Program-made: the position numbers and the translations under genes | NCBI GenBank assembly: GCA_002733995.1 | Contig: NVXR01000003.1 | Location: 124,001-188,000 of the forward strand | DNA length: 64,000 nucleotides | Direction of reading: 5' to 3' | Source of the DNA: Desulfotalea sp. | GTDB lineage: Bacteria; Desulfobacterota; Desulfobulbia; Desulfobulbales; Desulfocapsaceae | The notes under the pieces: generated by a model | Seen by the model: only the letters and a program-made list of their open reading frames with translations | What the model was told of the DNA's origin: nothing | The model's database searches: none | Part shown: positions 63,057 to 64,000 of the stretch, piece after piece | Position numbering within the stretch: position 1 is the stretch's first letter | How the letters are laid out: each line of letters opens with the position of its first letter

Positions 63057-63680
63057 TTACTTCTCACCACAAGCAAAAGACAGCTTAGGTGGTCCCTTAA
63101 CAAGCATTTCCGCAATGGAGAACTTCACCTTTGGGTGGAGATGTCTTTTCATATAAAGCAGGCTGTTTTCCAACAGGGCTAAACGTCCCAGAAACGGCGT
63201 TCGCTCGACTGGTACAACTCCATTCTCTGGACCCTTTTCCTCAACAATGTCCTGGCAACGAAAACAGCCGGGAAACTGGATAAATTTGCCATCGGGTCTG
63301 GTCATTTTTGCCGGCACTCCATGGGTTCTACAGACCAGCAGACGATGTTTATACAGCTGACAAAGTCCTTCGTTATTCACAGGACACATCACCTGTGGCC
63401 TCTCCCCCTGCTGCTCGGCTTTTTCGCAGGCGGTAAGATACGCCTTTGCCCGGTCTATAAGTGCATCCTGCTCATCTGTACCTAATGCGTAAACACCCTC
63501 CCAGAGATATGCCCACTCCGCGTAGGTATAGTGAAGAAAATAGGAGTCGCAACAGTTATCAGGACAACCGACACAACTAAACTGCAATTCACCTGCAACA
63601 CGCTCATACTCCAGTTGCAGTTCTGTGTATATATCCTCTAACTCACTTCTATCTTTAACAGAAAGGGTTATTTCTTTCAT
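63057..63680 (-). CDS. YkgJ family cysteine-cluster protein
   Basis: Predicted metal-binding protein of 207 residues. Cys-rich segments are CVGCPDNCC near residues 36-44, CPVNNEGLCQLYKHRLLVCR near 99-118 and FPGCFRCQ near 136-143. That is eight or more Cys, enough for a zinc or iron-sulfur site. Its ATG overlaps the stop of the AMMECR1-domain gene, so the two are co-translated. It is not closely similar to the YkgJ protein at 32331 outside the Cys pattern. The function is unknown. Confidence 0.85.
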   Translation of the reverse strand: MKEITLSVKDRSELEDIYTELQLEYERVAGELQFSCVGCPDNCCDSYFLHYTYAEWAYLWEGVYALGTDEQDALIDRAKAYLTACEKAEQQGERPQVMCPVNNEGLCQLYKHRLLVCRTHGVPAKMTRPDGKFIQFPGCFRCQDIVEEKGPENGVVPVERTPFLGRLALLENSLLYMKRHLHPKVKFSIAEMLVKGPPKLSFACGEK

Positions 63681-64000
63681 GGTTTTCTCTCAGAAAAACA
63701 CTCAACCTGATAGGTTTCAATCGACACATCTGCTGACTGCCAAGTCTCTTTACTCAGACCTGCTTTAGCGCACAGTTGCTCTAAAAAAACCTCAGGGGTA
63801 ACCAACTGCTCCCAAACCTGGGGCAAAAAGGTTGCACTCCGCCCATCTTTTCTCAATACCACTCCATCAACACCTACCCGTAACTTGCCGACAAGATCAT
63901 CACCACCAGTGTGGCTTAGTGTTTTGGCCTGGGTCAACACAGAAACTTCTATAGTTACACTGTCCAGTTCTTTGGCTGTAAGTGGGGGGAAGCGGTGGTC
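63677..64000 (-). CDS. AmmeMemoRadiSam system protein A (AMMECR1 domain), N-terminus beyond window
   Basis: The C-terminal 107 residues are visible; the gene continues past base 64000. In-frame reading up to the edge gives FPPLTAKELDSVTIEVSVLT, a core AMMECR1 segment, followed by RVGVDGVVL, ATFLPQVWEQLVTP and the C-terminal IETYQVECF. In many bacteria this protein is encoded with a MEMO-like protein and a radical SAM enzyme, which may lie beyond the edge. The reaction is not known with certainty. The stop overlaps the YkgJ ATG by four bases. Confidence 0.87.
   Translation of the reverse strand, partial: DHRFPPLTAKELDSVTIEVSVLTQAKTLSHTGGDDLVGKLRVGVDGVVLRKDGRSATFLPQVWEQLVTPEVFLEQLCAKAGLSKETWQSADVSIETYQVECFSERKP

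Noticed and set aside
1..64000. CRISPR array, tRNA, rRNA, insertion sequences or prophage
   Set aside because: No repeat-spacer pattern, cloverleaf with a GTTCRA loop, transposase or phage gene was seen by eye. A tRNAscan or IS search could still find weak cases.

Overview
The window reads as a chromosomal segment of a Gram-negative, anaerobic, sulfate-reducer-like bacterium. The best guess is a Desulfobulbales (Desulfobacterota) member of the Desulfotalea type. This is inferred from the gene mix: a Na+-pumping oxaloacetate/methylmalonyl-CoA type decarboxylase, menaquinone synthesis, Kdo/LPS genes, a NikMLKQO nickel transporter, a TtpC-type TonB system and G+C in the mid-40s by eye. No search was run. 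I saw no rRNA, tRNA, CRISPR array, insertion sequence or prophage gene.

Bases 1-12,333 are mostly housekeeping. They hold trkH (cut by the window edge) and pyrF, the oadGAB sodium pump with a strong terminator, a ferredoxin-nitroreductase, fabI, menA and a three-gene ABC importer of the nitrate/sulfonate/thiamine-precursor class transcribed into menA. Bases 12,492-17,888 run mainly on the plus strand: a hydantoinase/oxoprolinase-like ATPase, then a metallophosphoesterase overlapping a ParB-RAM fusion, a CsaA-like tRNA-binding protein, and a protein with two CDP-alcohol phosphatidyltransferase domains. Bases 18,034-24,610 carry a GT10 fucosyltransferase-like gene whose N-terminus looks frameshifted, a DASS transporter, a DUF2959 lipoprotein, a small zinc-finger protein, ybaK and an MltB-type lytic transglycosylase.

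Bases 24,611-33,050 hold a PAS-LuxR regulator, a decayed histidine-kinase fragment that ends on the ATG of a chemotaxis receptor, and a 660-base gap rich in inverted repeats. That gap ends in a near-perfect 53-base palindrome in front of a marR-LOG operon. YqaA and YkgJ genes follow. Bases 33,199-46,457 form a nickel-centred region. A stand-alone NikL/NikK-like pair and a full nikMLKQ-(YchF-like)-nikO operon are each preceded by two copies of the same GTAAYAC-N13-GTRTTAC inverted repeat, so they probably form one NikR-type regulon. Between them lie msrAB, the pyrG-kdsA-kdsC-lptC operon and trmO. A GDPD-like gene follows nikO.

Bases 46,609-49,677 carry a hybrid histidine kinase and an enoyl-CoA hydratase. 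Bases 50,132-62,272 are a single twelve-gene, tightly overlapped plus-strand block: TonB-dependent receptor, periplasmic binding protein, FecCD permease, ABC ATPase fused to a second THEP1-like NTPase domain, a divergent CcsA-like membrane protein, a ResB-like membrane protein, DUF3450, TtpC, ExbB, ExbD, TonB and a TPR protein. This is the most unusual system here: a complete outer-to-inner membrane import route with its own energy supply plus two cytochrome-c-assembly-like membrane proteins. Its substrate is unknown; a heme, corrinoid or other metal complex is plausible. The last 1.7 kb (minus strand) carry an AmmeMemoRadiSam A protein (cut by the window edge), a YkgJ cysteine-cluster protein, a small protein and a hotdog thioesterase.
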